Origin: Scatocola faecipullorum
Lineage (GTDB): Bacteria; Pseudomonadota; Alphaproteobacteria; RF32; CAG-239
Length of the DNA stretch: 24,195 bases
Direction of reading: 5' to 3'
NCBI GenBank assembly: GCA_018714685.1
Contig: DVNC01000026.1
Coordinates: 1 to 24,195 of the forward strand
Part shown: one piece after another, positions 13,929 to 21,167 of the stretch
Layout of the letters: each line of letters opens with the position of its first letter
Numbering within the stretch: position 1 is the stretch's first letter
The notes under the pieces: generated by a model
What the model saw: only the letters and a program-made list of their open reading frames with translations
Databases searched by the model: none
Told to the model about the DNA's origin: nothing
Position numbers and translations under genes: made by a program

Positions 13929-14459
13929 CTAAACTTTTTCCACCTGGTTGAATTCAAGTTCTACCGGCGTACTGCGGCCGAAAATGGAAACCGAAACCTT
14001 CAGACGGCTCTTCTCGGTATCAACTTCTTCGACCAAACCAATAAAGGAAGCAAACGGACCGTCGTTAACGCGAACCTGCTCGCCGACTTCGTAAGCCACC
14101 AGAGTCTGCGGACGCTGAACTCCCTCTTCCATCTGTGTCATAATACGGTTGGCTTCGGCTTCGCTGATCGGCTGCGGCTTGTTGCGGCTGCCCAGAAAAC
14201 CGGTTACCCGCGGCGTATTTTTAACCACATGCCAGCTTTCATCGGTCATTTCCATTTTAATCAGAATATAACCGGGGAAGAACTTGCGCTCGGTATTGAC
14301 CTTGGAACCTTTGCGAACTTCAACGACATCTTCGGTCGGAACGATGACATCAAGAATTTTATCTTCCATTTTTTTCAAAACAGCCTGCTCTTTAATCGAT
14401 TCGGCTACCTTTTTCTCCGAACCGGAGTAAACATGAAGAACATACCAACGTGCAGACAT
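13929..14459 (-). CDS. nusG: Transcription termination/antitermination protein NusG
   Basis: This RNA polymerase-associated factor supports processive elongation, Rho-dependent termination and transcription-translation coupling. The NGN domain (residues about 1-115) starts MSARWYVLHVYSGSEKKV and contains FFPGYILIKM and the VTGFLG segment. The C-terminal KOW domain (about 120-176) has VNDGPFASFIGLVEEVD. I chose the ATG at 14459 (176 aa): it follows the secE stop by 4 bases, has GGGAG upstream and matches family N-termini. A start 21 bases further upstream would overlap secE. It is cotranscribed with secE and followed by a strong terminator. Confidence 0.98.
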   Translation of the reverse strand: MSARWYVLHVYSGSEKKVAESIKEQAVLKKMEDKILDVIVPTEDVVEVRKGSKVNTERKFFPGYILIKMEMTDESWHVVKNTPRVTGFLGSRNKPQPISEAEANRIMTQMEEGVQRPQTLVAYEVGEQVRVNDGPFASFIGLVEEVDTEKSRLKVSVSIFGRSTPVELEFNQVEKV

Positions 14460-14463
14460 CTGA

Positions 14464-14661
14464 CTAAGCTCCCAGACCAAAGATTAACTTAACGACCCAA
14501 CCAAAAATTTGATCAACAAAGAAGAAAAAAGTTGCGGCAATCGCGACCAGCACAATCACCATAATCGACGTACGGACAACTTCCTTGCGGGTCGGCCAAG
14601 TAACTTTTTTAACTTCTTGCTTTACTTGTCTAAAAAACTGTATCGGACTGATTTTTGCCAT
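14464..14661 (-). CDS. secE: Preprotein translocase subunit SecE
   Basis: This is an inner-membrane subunit of the SecYEG channel. The 65 residues match the short single-span form common outside Gammaproteobacteria. The conserved amphipathic segment QFFRQVKQEVKKVTWPTRKEV (residues about 8-28) is followed by one transmembrane helix (about 33-60). AGGATCC precedes the ATG. It is first in a two-gene unit with nusG. tRNA-Trp, usually close by, is more than 7 kb upstream here. Confidence 0.97.
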   Translation of the reverse strand: MAKISPIQFFRQVKQEVKKVTWPTRKEVVRTSIMVIVLVAIAATFFFFVDQIFGWVVKLIFGLGA

Positions 14662-14693
14662 GGATCCTATCCATTAAAAAAATTTAAAACATA

Positions 14694-14715
14694 TCTCTGC
14701 TTTTCAGGGCAGAGA
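14694..14715 (-). promoter_or_regulatory. Leader hairpin upstream of secE
   Basis: TCTCTGC (14694-14700) and GCAGAGA (14709-14715) form a perfect 7-bp stem. It is followed on the minus strand within 15 bases by a run of seven T just before the secE ribosome-binding site. It looks like an attenuator or weak terminator in the secE leader. Confidence 0.45.
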
Positions 14716-14783
14716 AAAGGCAGAACACACGCGCGCGGACAGACTGAAACAATCCGCTTAATGCGTCCTAACTCAATGCCGCA

Positions 14784-14812
14784 AACATATTAAATTATTT
14801 TTCATCTGTCAA
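14784..14812 (-). promoter_or_regulatory. Promoter of secE-nusG
   Basis: On the minus strand a consensus TTGACA (14812-14807), a 17-base spacer and TATGTT (14789-14784) form the best -35 in the window. Transcription would start near 14777, giving a leader of about 115 bases. Confidence 0.75.
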
Positions 14813-14870
14813 TAACTATATTCTTTGTCCGCCCAAATAATCTCGGCAAACCGGCAACAACTGTCTGTAT

Positions 14871-17354
14871 TTATTTCAAATACCTCCCCGTTTTGCTCGC
14901 CGGACAGTTAACCATATCCTCGGGCGTACCCGAAAAAACCACTTCTCCCCCCAGCTTGCCGCCTTCGGGCCCCATGTCGATAACATAATCGGCATTTCTG
15001 ATAACGTCCAAATCATGCTCAATAACAATAATCGTCGCGCGATTGTCTATCAGTTTCTGGAAAACGTTAATCAAAACCTTAACATCCAGCGGATGCAGAC
15101 CGATGGTCGGCTCATCAAACACGAAAATGCTGTCTTCCTGCCGGCGTCCCATTTCCGAAGCCAGCTTCAAACGCTGGGCTTCCCCGCCGGAAAGACTTGG
15201 CGTGGCTTCGCCAAGCGTCAAATACCCCAGTCCCAGATCTTTCAGCGTTTGCAGACGCTGCCGGACAACTTTTAAATCCTTGCAGGCCTCGAGCGCATGA
15301 TTAACATCCATCGCCATAATTTCAGACAGGGAAAACATCTCTTGTGACTTTGCGACATACTTGATGCCTTCAACTTCCTTGGCATATCTTGAACCGCGGC
15401 AGTCGGGACACGGCACTTCCACATCCGGCAGAAATTGCACGTCAAGACTGACGGTTCCGTTGCCATCGCAAACGGGACAGCGCAATTTTCCCGTATTATA
15501 CGAAAAGTCTCCCGCGCCATATCCGCATCGTTTGGCATCCGGCGTTCTGGCAAACGCCTTGCGCAACTCGTCATGAACATTCGCATAAGTAGCCACCGTT
15601 GAGCGGATATTCATGCCGATCGGCGTGGAATCTATCAGCTTGATTTGCCTGATGCCGTCAGCCTGAACCGTTTTGATATGCGGCGGCAGCTTGTCCGCAC
15701 ACAACTGTGCTTTCAGAGCCGGAACAAGGCTCTCCAGAATGAGGGTCGTTTTTCCCGAACCCGACACCCCGGTAACAACCGTCAGCCGCCCTTTGGGTAT
15801 TCTAACCTCTAACGGTTTGACCGTATGAACAGCGCCTGTTGCCAAAACAATTTCGCCGTTTTCAAAAACATCGGTCCCCCTGACCGGCGGACGGATACGC
15901 TCGCCGCGCCTGCTCAAAAACGCACCGATCTGCGAAATTCGATTATTCTTTATCTCGGCAATCGTGCCTTGGGCAATAACCTCTCCGCCGTCGGCACCCG
16001 ATTTCGGCCCCATTTCAATCAGCCAGTCCGCTTCCGCTAAAATTTCCGTATCATGATCAACCAGCAAAACAGAATTTCCGTCAGCCACAAGATCATGCAT
16101 AACCGTTTTAAGACCCTCAATGTTAGCCGGATGCAGCCCTATCGACGGCTCATCCAGAACATACAAAACCCCCGTCGTCCGATTGCGAACCGCGCGGGAC
16201 AGCTGCATTCGCTGCCTCTCTCCGGTGGAAAGAGTTGACGACGCCCGATCCAGTGACAGATAGCCGAGCCCCAAATCGAGCAAGCGTCTGGCCGCCGACA
16301 CAAAAGATTCGGAAATGGCTTCAGCCATCGGCCGCATCTCCGCCGGCAGAGCCGCCGGTACGCCTTTGACCCAGTCCGATAATTCCGACAGCGTCATCCG
16401 GCAGACCTCGTCCAATGAAATTCCCCGCAGCTTAGGCGCCCGAGCCCGGGCAGAAAGTCTGGTACCGTGGCAATCGGGGCAAACGTCTTCTTTCAAAAAC
16501 TTTTCAACCCGTTTCATGCCTTTCTCGTCTTTAACTTTAGCCAGCGCATTTTCTACGGTATATACCGCATTGTAATAGGTAAAATCGAGCTCCCCCGCCT
16601 GATTGGAACTTTTGGCCTTGTAAAGAATATGTTTCTTCTCTGCCGGACCATGAAAAACAATTTCTTTTTCCCGCTCCGTCAAATCTTTAAACGGCACATT
16701 GGTCCTGACCCCCATCGCCCGGCAGACGTCCGTCATCAGCGACCACATCAGTGAATTCCACGGAGCAACCGCCCCTTGGTCAATCGTCAGATTCTCATCG
16801 GGAACCAACGTCGTTTCGTCAACCGTCCGGATTGTGCCGACACCGCCGCAGGTCTCACAAGCCCCCTGACTGTTAAAAGCCAGTTCTTCGGCTCCGGGAG
16901 CATAAAAACGCACGCCGCAGACCGGACAAACAAGCTCTTTCTCCGCCGCAACCGCCAAAGTCGGCTCCAGATAATGCCCGTTCGGGCAACGGTGACAGGC
17001 CAGCCGGGAATACATAAGCCGCAAACTGTTCAACAGCTCCGTACCTGTCCCGAATGTACTCCTAACTCCGGGAACGCCCGGTCTCTGATGAAGGGCCAGT
17101 GCCGCCGGAACATGCAAAATTTCATCAACCAGAGCTTTCGGAGCCTGCGTCATACGCCGTCTGGTATAAGTTGACAGCGCCTCCAAATAACGACGGGACC
17201 CCTCGGCATATAAAACGCCCAAAGCCAAAGACGATTTCCCGGAACCGGAAATTCCCGCAATTCCCACAATTTGATTTAGCGGAACATCCACATTGATATT
17301 CTTTAAATTATGCACTCGCGCGCCGCGTACTTTTATTGCATTTACGACATTCAT
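14871..17354 (-). CDS. uvrA2: Class II UvrA-like ATPase lacking the UvrB-binding domain
   Basis: This is a UvrA-family DNA-binding ABC ATPase. Listed from the ATG it has 827 residues; a TTG five codons upstream (17369) would give 832. Both ATPase modules look intact: Walker A GISGSGKSS near residue 34, signature LSTGERQRMQLS, Walker B VLYVLDEPSIGLH; then Walker A GVSGSGKTT, signature LSGGEAQRLKLA, Walker B IFVFDEPTIGLH. Zinc modules with CxxC pairs are present (CHRC, CPVC, CETC, CPDC; CPVCDGNG, CPDCRGSRY). Canonical UvrA is about 940 residues. Here only about 17 residues separate the CHRC and CPVC motifs, where canonical UvrA carries the roughly 120-residue UvrB-binding domain. That deletion defines UvrA2. 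Class II members are linked to DNA damage tolerance or resistance to DNA-binding drugs; the substrate here is unknown. No clear ribosome-binding site favours one start. Confidence 0.93.
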   Translation of the reverse strand: MNVVNAIKVRGARVHNLKNINVDVPLNQIVGIAGISGSGKSSLALGVLYAEGSRRYLEALSTYTRRRMTQAPKALVDEILHVPAALALHQRPGVPGVRSTFGTGTELLNSLRLMYSRLACHRCPNGHYLEPTLAVAAEKELVCPVCGVRFYAPGAEELAFNSQGACETCGGVGTIRTVDETTLVPDENLTIDQGAVAPWNSLMWSLMTDVCRAMGVRTNVPFKDLTEREKEIVFHGPAEKKHILYKAKSSNQAGELDFTYYNAVYTVENALAKVKDEKGMKRVEKFLKEDVCPDCHGTRLSARARAPKLRGISLDEVCRMTLSELSDWVKGVPAALPAEMRPMAEAISESFVSAARRLLDLGLGYLSLDRASSTLSTGERQRMQLSRAVRNRTTGVLYVLDEPSIGLHPANIEGLKTVMHDLVADGNSVLLVDHDTEILAEADWLIEMGPKSGADGGEVIAQGTIAEIKNNRISQIGAFLSRRGERIRPPVRGTDVFENGEIVLATGAVHTVKPLEVRIPKGRLTVVTGVSGSGKTTLILESLVPALKAQLCADKLPPHIKTVQADGIRQIKLIDSTPIGMNIRSTVATYANVHDELRKAFARTPDAKRCGYGAGDFSYNTGKLRCPVCDGNGTVSLDVQFLPDVEVPCPDCRGSRYAKEVEGIKYVAKSQEMFSLSEIMAMDVNHALEACKDLKVVRQRLQTLKDLGLGYLTLGEATPSLSGGEAQRLKLASEMGRRQEDSIFVFDEPTIGLHPLDVKVLINVFQKLIDNRATIIVIEHDLDVIRNADYVIDMGPEGGKLGGEVVFSGTPEDMVNCPASKTGRYLK

Positions 17355-17410
17355 CTTATTGCCCGCCAATTTTATCCCGGCTTAAATTTGTCCTCTGTTT
17401 TGCCGGAACC

Positions 17411-17439
17411 ACTTTAACACGCCCCTGCCGGACAAACAA
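17411..17439 (-). promoter_or_regulatory. Promoter of the UvrA2-like gene
   Basis: On the minus strand TTGTTT (17439-17434), 17 bases, then TAAAGT (17416-17411), preceded by GGC. The -35, -10, spacing and preceding GGC are identical to those at the OmpA lipoprotein gene (1010-1038). Confidence 0.5.
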
Positions 17440-17570
17440 GCCCCTTTGCATCATTCCTGAGCATTCTATAAGCAAGACATTAAATCACCAAAAAATATTC
17501 CTGAAAAGCTCTGCGATTTAATACTTGTATATTTCTATTATACTTCTTTAATTCGTAACTTAACCGTCTC

Positions 17571-17599
17571 TTGATTTTGTCTAAATTTTGTGCTAATCT
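17571..17599 (+). promoter_or_regulatory. Promoter of the 244-aa unknown gene
   Basis: TTGATT (17571-17576), 17 bases, then TAATCT (17594-17599) with an extended TGC immediately before it. Transcription would begin near 17606, about 28 bases ahead of the start codon. Confidence 0.6.
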
Positions 17600-17633
17600 A
17601 TATAAAGTTAACATACCGCCTTAAGAGGATAAC

Positions 17634-18368
17634 ATGAAAATAAAAAGCCTATACAGCAAACTCTTTCAGAAAATTTCTAAAAAAGCAAAAGCAGAACCGA
17701 CCACCGAAAAAGAAAAGCCGGCTCCCATAAACCCTGATGAAGACTTTGAAATTCACAATTATGGCGAAGGACTGAACTTGGGGAAAAAAGCTTTGCTGAC
17801 ATCTCCTGAGAGGGTAAAAGCCTTCGTCGGCGGCATAAGTAAAGGCATCACGTTTAACAGTAATCCCAAACTGGTTTACACGGAACTTACGGCTGACGGA
17901 CAGCCTGACCATCCGGCATGGCTTTTTGATATTAACGGCAAAAGCGGAACATATCAGATGTATATAGATATTTTTCCGAAAAGAGGCGGCGCCTGCGCTT
18001 ATAACTGTGTCGGATTTTCCAGTGGTCATTTTAAACAGATTCCCGTGGAAGACAATCTGAAGATAAAAGATATGTCTAGCATGAAACGTACCCGTGTTAC
18101 CCCTGAACCGTCTCTGGGACAAGATACTTTTTCCGAAGAAACCTTTGACGGAGAAGTTAAGGTTTATGCGACCAAAGGCGGACGCTTGGAATGCATCGGA
18201 AGCAGCCTGGCTGAATATCACGAATACGTTTCTTCAATTGGCGACGTCACCTTGTTCAAAACCGGGCCGGAACGTTTCATCGCTAAAAAAACGGCTCTCC
18301 CGGAAAATAAATCTACATCAGTAAAGCCAGAAATTCTTTTAAACAACATCAAAACAAATATCAGATAG
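17634..18368 (+). CDS. Hypothetical protein (244 aa)
   Basis: I do not recognise this protein. AAGAGG lies 6 bases before the ATG, and a good promoter is upstream, so the gene is very likely real. Residues 1-20 are strongly basic (KIKSLYSKLFQKISKKAK), followed by a Pro/Glu/Lys-rich linker (about 21-36). The body (about 38-225) is mixed and looks beta-rich, with an aromatic/Gly segment YQMYIDIFPKRGGACAYNCVGF that holds two of three cysteines. The C-terminus is polar and lysine-rich. No signal peptide or membrane span is visible. It is transcribed divergently from the UvrA2-like gene and converges on the HAD gene with a 46-base gap and no strong terminator. Plus-strand coding is otherwise limited to the small accessory genes nearby, which fits an acquired gene. 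Confidence 0.8.
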   Translation: MKIKSLYSKLFQKISKKAKAEPTTEKEKPAPINPDEDFEIHNYGEGLNLGKKALLTSPERVKAFVGGISKGITFNSNPKLVYTELTADGQPDHPAWLFDINGKSGTYQMYIDIFPKRGGACAYNCVGFSSGHFKQIPVEDNLKIKDMSSMKRTRVTPEPSLGQDTFSEETFDGEVKVYATKGGRLECIGSSLAEYHEYVSSIGDVTLFKTGPERFIAKKTALPENKSTSVKPEILLNNIKTNIR

Positions 18369-18414
18369 CCACAAAGTTAAAACAAGCGTTTTTAATAATA
18401 GGCGGTAATCATAA

Positions 18415-19209
18415 CTATTTGTTTTTGAGCCTGTGTTTCAACAAGCCGGCCAAAATGCCGGAAATTGGTTTTCCTAATCGATCATTATTATGTTTATCAA
18501 TGATACCGATAGCTTTTATGAGCTTATCAATACCACCGGGATAAGTTGCATCAAAAGTAATACAGCGGCAGCCGATATTTTTAGCCAAATCCCTATCTAC
18601 CTTACCGTCACCGATAACGAGACAGTCTTCAGGTGGCGGAGGATTACCGTCAAACATGGCAACAAATGCACCGCGGTGCGGCTTTTCGCGCAACTTAAGC
18701 TGTGCCGCATTTTCATTGGGATGGATTTTAGGCGAACCGTATATTTTATCAAAAAAAGGCGTTAAATTAAAATGATCTAACTCCTGCTCCAAATATTCAG
18801 GACTTTTACTGGAAATTATATGCAGCCTGACTTCATTCTTCTGACAGTAGCTGAGTAAGGTCAAAGCCCCTTCAACCAAACTGGCATCCCGAATGTGATT
18901 TTGTTCAATATAGTTATAAAACGTATCGTGAGCCAAAGACATGGTCTCTTCCATTTGCTTTTGGTTCAAGGTGCGCAAACCCTTTTTGGTTTGAAGGCTA
19001 TAGGGTTCACCGGCAGCAAAAGTTTCACCGCAAAGCATATATCCGAAAATTTCGCTTTTAGGCTTTCCTCCTGTAGCTTTTTTGATTTCTGCTGCAGTTT
19101 TACGGGGCATATTTAAACTGTCAAAGACACAATCATATGCATTTTTGGTCGTGGACAGAGTATGCAACAACGTTTCATCCAAATCGCAAAGTAAGTGTTT
19201 AATCGTCAT
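18415..19209 (-). CDS. HAD-superfamily hydrolase, probable sugar-phosphate phosphatase
   Basis: This 264-residue protein has the HAD catalytic motifs. Motif I is DLDET (nucleophile Asp9, acid/base Asp11, Thr13). Motif II is Ser133/Ser134 in HIISSKSPEYL. Motif IV is GDGKVDRD (Asp201, Asp205). A large helical cap (about 17-110) marks a subfamily C1 phosphatase of the phosphoglycolate-phosphatase type. It lies 40 bases after murQ on the same strand, so they are probably cotranscribed. A MurNAc- or GlcNAc-phosphate substrate, as for MupP in Pseudomonas cell-wall recycling, is a guess from context; MupP itself is shorter. AAGGGA precedes the ATG at a workable distance. The phosphatase class is well supported; the substrate is not known. 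Confidence 0.85.
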   Translation of the reverse strand: MTIKHLLCDLDETLLHTLSTTKNAYDCVFDSLNMPRKTAAEIKKATGGKPKSEIFGYMLCGETFAAGEPYSLQTKKGLRTLNQKQMEETMSLAHDTFYNYIEQNHIRDASLVEGALTLLSYCQKNEVRLHIISSKSPEYLEQELDHFNLTPFFDKIYGSPKIHPNENAAQLKLREKPHRGAFVAMFDGNPPPPEDCLVIGDGKVDRDLAKNIGCRCITFDATYPGGIDKLIKAIGIIDKHNNDRLGKPISGILAGLLKHRLKNK

Positions 19210-19249
19210 AAAATTTTCCCTTTGACCCGAAAATCATTATTAACCTTGT

Positions 19250-20137
19250 TCAGGAAATGATTTTGCGGAGAATTCCGTTATTTTGCTCCAATAGTTGTTC
19301 CGCTTCGATTTTGGAAATCTGCTTAACCGCCATAACACAGGCCGTTTTAACCTTATGTCCCGAAGCCTCAATATAATCGGCTGCTTTTTCATATGGAATA
19401 CGCGCAATTTCAGAAACAATGCGAATACCGCGATCAACCAGCTTTTGATTCATCATACGAACATCAATCATATAATTTTCATAAACTTTTCCGATACGGA
19501 TCATCGCACCGGTGGAAAGCATGTTAAGAATCATCTTCTGGGCTGTGCCGGATTTCATCCGCGAGGAACCGGCAATGGGTTCTTCGCCAACGACCGGATT
19601 GATAAAGATATCGGCAAAAGCCTTTAGTTTGGCTTCAGGATTTGAACTGATACCGACAGTTTTGCAACCGCGTTTTTGCGCTTCTTCTAAAACAGTCAGA
19701 ACATAACGCGGCCCGCCGTTGGCGGAAATACCGACAACAACGTCATCAGGGGTAGGATTGAAGGCATTTAAATCTGCAAGTGCCAAATCGGCATTGTCTT
19801 CGGAATTTTCAACCGAAAAACGCAGGGCCCGGTCTCCGCCTGCGATAAAACCGTTGACCATACCATGCTCGACGCCGAAAGTCGGCCAGCACTCTGACGC
19901 ATCAAGCACTCCCAGACGCCCGCTGGTACCGGCACCAAAATACGCCAGCCGGCCGCCTTTTCTGAAAGCTTCCGCAATAACTTCAATTGCATCACCAATT
20001 TGAGGCAGAGCTTTTTCAACCGCCAAAGCCACTTTTTTGTCTTCATTATTAAGCGTCTTAGCAATTTGCCAAGAATCCATCAAATCTATATTGACGGTTT
20101 CCGGGTTTCTTTTTTCGGTCAGTGCAAGTTTATTCAT
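19250..20137 (-). CDS. murQ: N-acetylmuramic acid 6-phosphate etherase
   Basis: This enzyme cleaves the lactyl ether of MurNAc-6-phosphate to GlcNAc-6-phosphate and D-lactate during peptidoglycan recycling in the cytoplasm. The 295 residues match E. coli MurQ (298). The SIS domain carries GAGTSGRLGVLDASE, with Glu82 matching the catalytic Glu83. ENSEDNADL supplies Glu113, matching Glu114. The GSSRMKSGTAQKMILN motif typical of the family is present. GGAGG stands 9 bases before the ATG. The HAD gene follows closely, which may extend the recycling step. No murP, anmK or nagZ gene lies in the window, so the source of MurNAc-6-phosphate is not shown. An inverted repeat at 20258-20274 in the upstream region is operator-like. 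Confidence 0.97.
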   Translation of the reverse strand: MNKLALTEKRNPETVNIDLMDSWQIAKTLNNEDKKVALAVEKALPQIGDAIEVIAEAFRKGGRLAYFGAGTSGRLGVLDASECWPTFGVEHGMVNGFIAGGDRALRFSVENSEDNADLALADLNAFNPTPDDVVVGISANGGPRYVLTVLEEAQKRGCKTVGISSNPEAKLKAFADIFINPVVGEEPIAGSSRMKSGTAQKMILNMLSTGAMIRIGKVYENYMIDVRMMNQKLVDRGIRIVSEIARIPYEKAADYIEASGHKVKTACVMAVKQISKIEAEQLLEQNNGILRKIIS

Positions 20138-20198
20138 ATCAATTTTCCTCCGATATATAAAAAAGATAAATCCAATTAATTAAAAAACATATAAAAAA

Positions 20199-20274
20199 TT
20201 GTACATCGGAATTTATAATATTAAAAACTTTCCTAACCTTTCTATACGCAGAACAAATTGTACTGATTGTACAA
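20199..20274. promoter_or_regulatory. Operator-like TTGTAC repeats between murQ and the 105-aa gene
   Basis: TTGTAC occurs at 20199-20204, 20258-20263 and 20267-20272. The last two form an inverted repeat, TTGTAC-TGATT-GTACAA (20258-20274), with longer imperfect CAAA/TTTG flanks. On the minus strand TACAAT inside the dyad is a possible murQ -10, so a bound regulator could block it. No regulator gene lies nearby. Confidence 0.45.
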
Positions 20275-20374
20275 AATTTGCAAAAAAATTATCTGGACAG
20301 CTATATGGGAATATGATATGTTTATAGCATATTAATTATAGATATCTGAATTATTAACTAAAAAAAATAAAATT

Positions 20375-20692
20375 ATGTTTACACCACACGATTGGAGAAA
20401 CGGAGCTGATTACTCTGACGAAACTTATGAAAGCTTCCATAATACTTTCGAAACATATGATACATTTGGAAAGTTTCTCAAAATCTTTTTCATTGTAATT
20501 GCCTGTTCTTTGGCAATATGCTTAATTATATGGCAATGGGAAAATATTACAGAAATCTGTAACAGATTGTACAATTTCATTATATCCAAGCAAAAAATAA
20601 AAGAAATAGTTATTGCAATTGCTTTAGGAGTTCCATTCATCATTACATTAAGCATACCGTATATAATTTATATGCGACATAAAAATAAATAA
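20375..20692 (+). CDS. Small two-span membrane protein, unknown (105 aa)
   Basis: I do not recognise this protein. The first 33 residues are acidic and aromatic (DETYESFHNTFETYDTF). Two hydrophobic spans follow, about 34-53 and 77-98, joined by a loop with positive charges (SKQKIKE), and the tail is basic (MRHKNK). There is no signal peptide. A perfect terminator 10 bases after the stop codon (20703-20733) supports a real transcription unit. The ATG has no Shine-Dalgarno sequence, only an A/T-rich leader. It is much more AT-rich than the housekeeping genes and lies on the opposite strand, as expected of an acquired gene. Confidence 0.72.
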   Translation: MFTPHDWRNGADYSDETYESFHNTFETYDTFGKFLKIFFIVIACSLAICLIIWQWENITEICNRLYNFIISKQKIKEIVIAIALGVPFIITLSIPYIIYMRHKNK

Positions 20693-20702
20693 CCATTTAT
20701 CC

Positions 20703-20733
20703 CCTTGGAACAAGATGTTCCAAGGTTTTTTTT
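20703..20733 (+). terminator. Intrinsic terminator of the 105-aa gene
   Basis: CCTTGGAAC (20703-20711) and GTTCCAAGG (20717-20725) pair perfectly around AAGAT, followed by eight T (20726-20733). Confidence 0.95.
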
Positions 20734-20743
20734 GCCCAAATTT

Positions 20744-20754
20744 ATTCTGACCAA
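20744..20754 (+). repeat. Left copy of 11-bp direct repeat
   Basis: ATTCTGACCAA is repeated exactly at 21784-21794, 1040 bases away. The pair flanks the 85-aa and 86-aa genes. See the right copy. Confidence 0.5.
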
Positions 20755-20847
20755 TGATGCTAACTATTTAATTCTGTGTGAACTCCAATATCGGCTTAGA
20801 ATCAAAACATAAAGACCTGCGATTCCTCGCAAACCCTTTGTTTCCTT

Positions 20848-20859
20848 TGGCAGGGGCAG
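20848..20859 (+). repeat. Copy of the tRNA-Trp 3' end (possible attachment-site remnant)
   Basis: TGGCAGGGGCAG is identical to 21940-21951, the encoded CCA end and acceptor strand of tRNA-Trp read from the plus strand. A shorter match, TGGCAGGG, occurs at 21017-21024. Tyrosine-recombinase elements duplicate tRNA 3' ends, but no integrase is present. Confidence 0.45.
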
Positions 20860-20939
20860 ACAATTGGCTGCGCTGTCGCTCCGCCGCTTCGTCGTCGCAA
20901 GAACGGTGATACTTCCGTCTCGCCCGGCTCCTCCTTGTC

Positions 20940-20961
20940 GAACTCACTTCCCCGTGAGTTC
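20940..20961. repeat. Perfect 8-bp hairpin
   Basis: GAACTCAC (20940-20947) pairs with GTGAGTTC (20954-20961) around TTCCCC. CGAACTCAC also matches the T-arm of tRNA-Trp (21959-21967) by sequence, so this may be a second tRNA-derived fragment. Confidence 0.45.
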
Positions 20962-20983
20962 TCATCAATTTCCCTAAAAGTCA

Positions 20984-21012
20984 ATAAAAAAACCGTCCGT
21001 CTGGGCGGTTTT
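20984..21012 (-). terminator. Minus-strand intrinsic terminator with no assigned gene
   Basis: AAAACCGTCC (20989-20998) and GGGCGGTTTT (21003-21012) pair over 10 bp (one G-T wobble) around a 4-base loop, with seven T after it on the minus strand. Only about 150 bases lie between it and the next plus-strand gene, so it may end a short untranslated RNA. Confidence 0.75.
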
Positions 21013-21087
21013 CTATTGGCAGGGCACATAGTGCAATCCACGGACTTTTATATTTACTTACACCTAAAAAAATAATTTAAACAATTA

Positions 21088-21119
21088 TTGATTTTAGAAG
21101 GAAACATTTCCTATATACT
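21088..21119 (+). promoter_or_regulatory. Candidate promoter of the 85-aa gene
   Basis: TTGATT (21088-21093) is followed by TATATA (21112-21117, 18-base spacing) or the overlapping TATACT (21114-21119). The spacer contains the near-palindrome GGAAACATTTCC (21100-21111). Confidence 0.45.
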
Positions 21120-21123
21120 GTTT

Positions 21124-21135
21124 GATAGCGCTATC
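21124..21135. promoter_or_regulatory. Perfect 12-bp palindrome, operator-like
   Basis: GATAGCGCTATC lies just downstream of the probable -10, about where transcription would start. This is a classic repressor position. The start codon is 33 bases further on. Confidence 0.5.
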
Positions 21136-21167
21136 ATTGTGTTAAGAATTATAGAAAGGAAAATAAA

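Larger units (their letters stand above)
20734..21087. other. Intergenic stretch with tRNA-like and GC-rich segments
   Basis: I find no convincing gene here. From left to right it holds a direct-repeat copy (20744-20754), a TGCGA-TTCC-TCGCA hairpin near 20818-20831, a tRNA-Trp 3'-end-like 12-mer (20848-20859), a GC-rich segment (about 20860-20945) unlike its AT-rich surroundings, an 8-bp hairpin (20940-20961) and a minus-strand terminator (20984-21012). The arginine-rich open frames across it look like by-products of GC-rich non-coding sequence. Confidence 0.5.

Noticed and set aside
14460..14480. Upstream nusG start overlapping secE
   Set aside because: The ATG at 14459 matches family N-termini, follows the secE stop by 4 bases and has GGGAG at a reasonable distance.
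18369..18414. Weak AAAAC/GTTTT hairpin between the convergent 244-aa and HAD genes
   Set aside because: The stem is only 5 A/T-rich base pairs; too weak to call a terminator.
20768..21041. Arginine-rich minus-strand open frames in the GC-rich intergenic segment
   Set aside because: Composition follows the GC-rich non-coding sequence, and one frame runs through an intrinsic terminator hairpin. An AGGGA before a possible ATG near 20968 is the only support.
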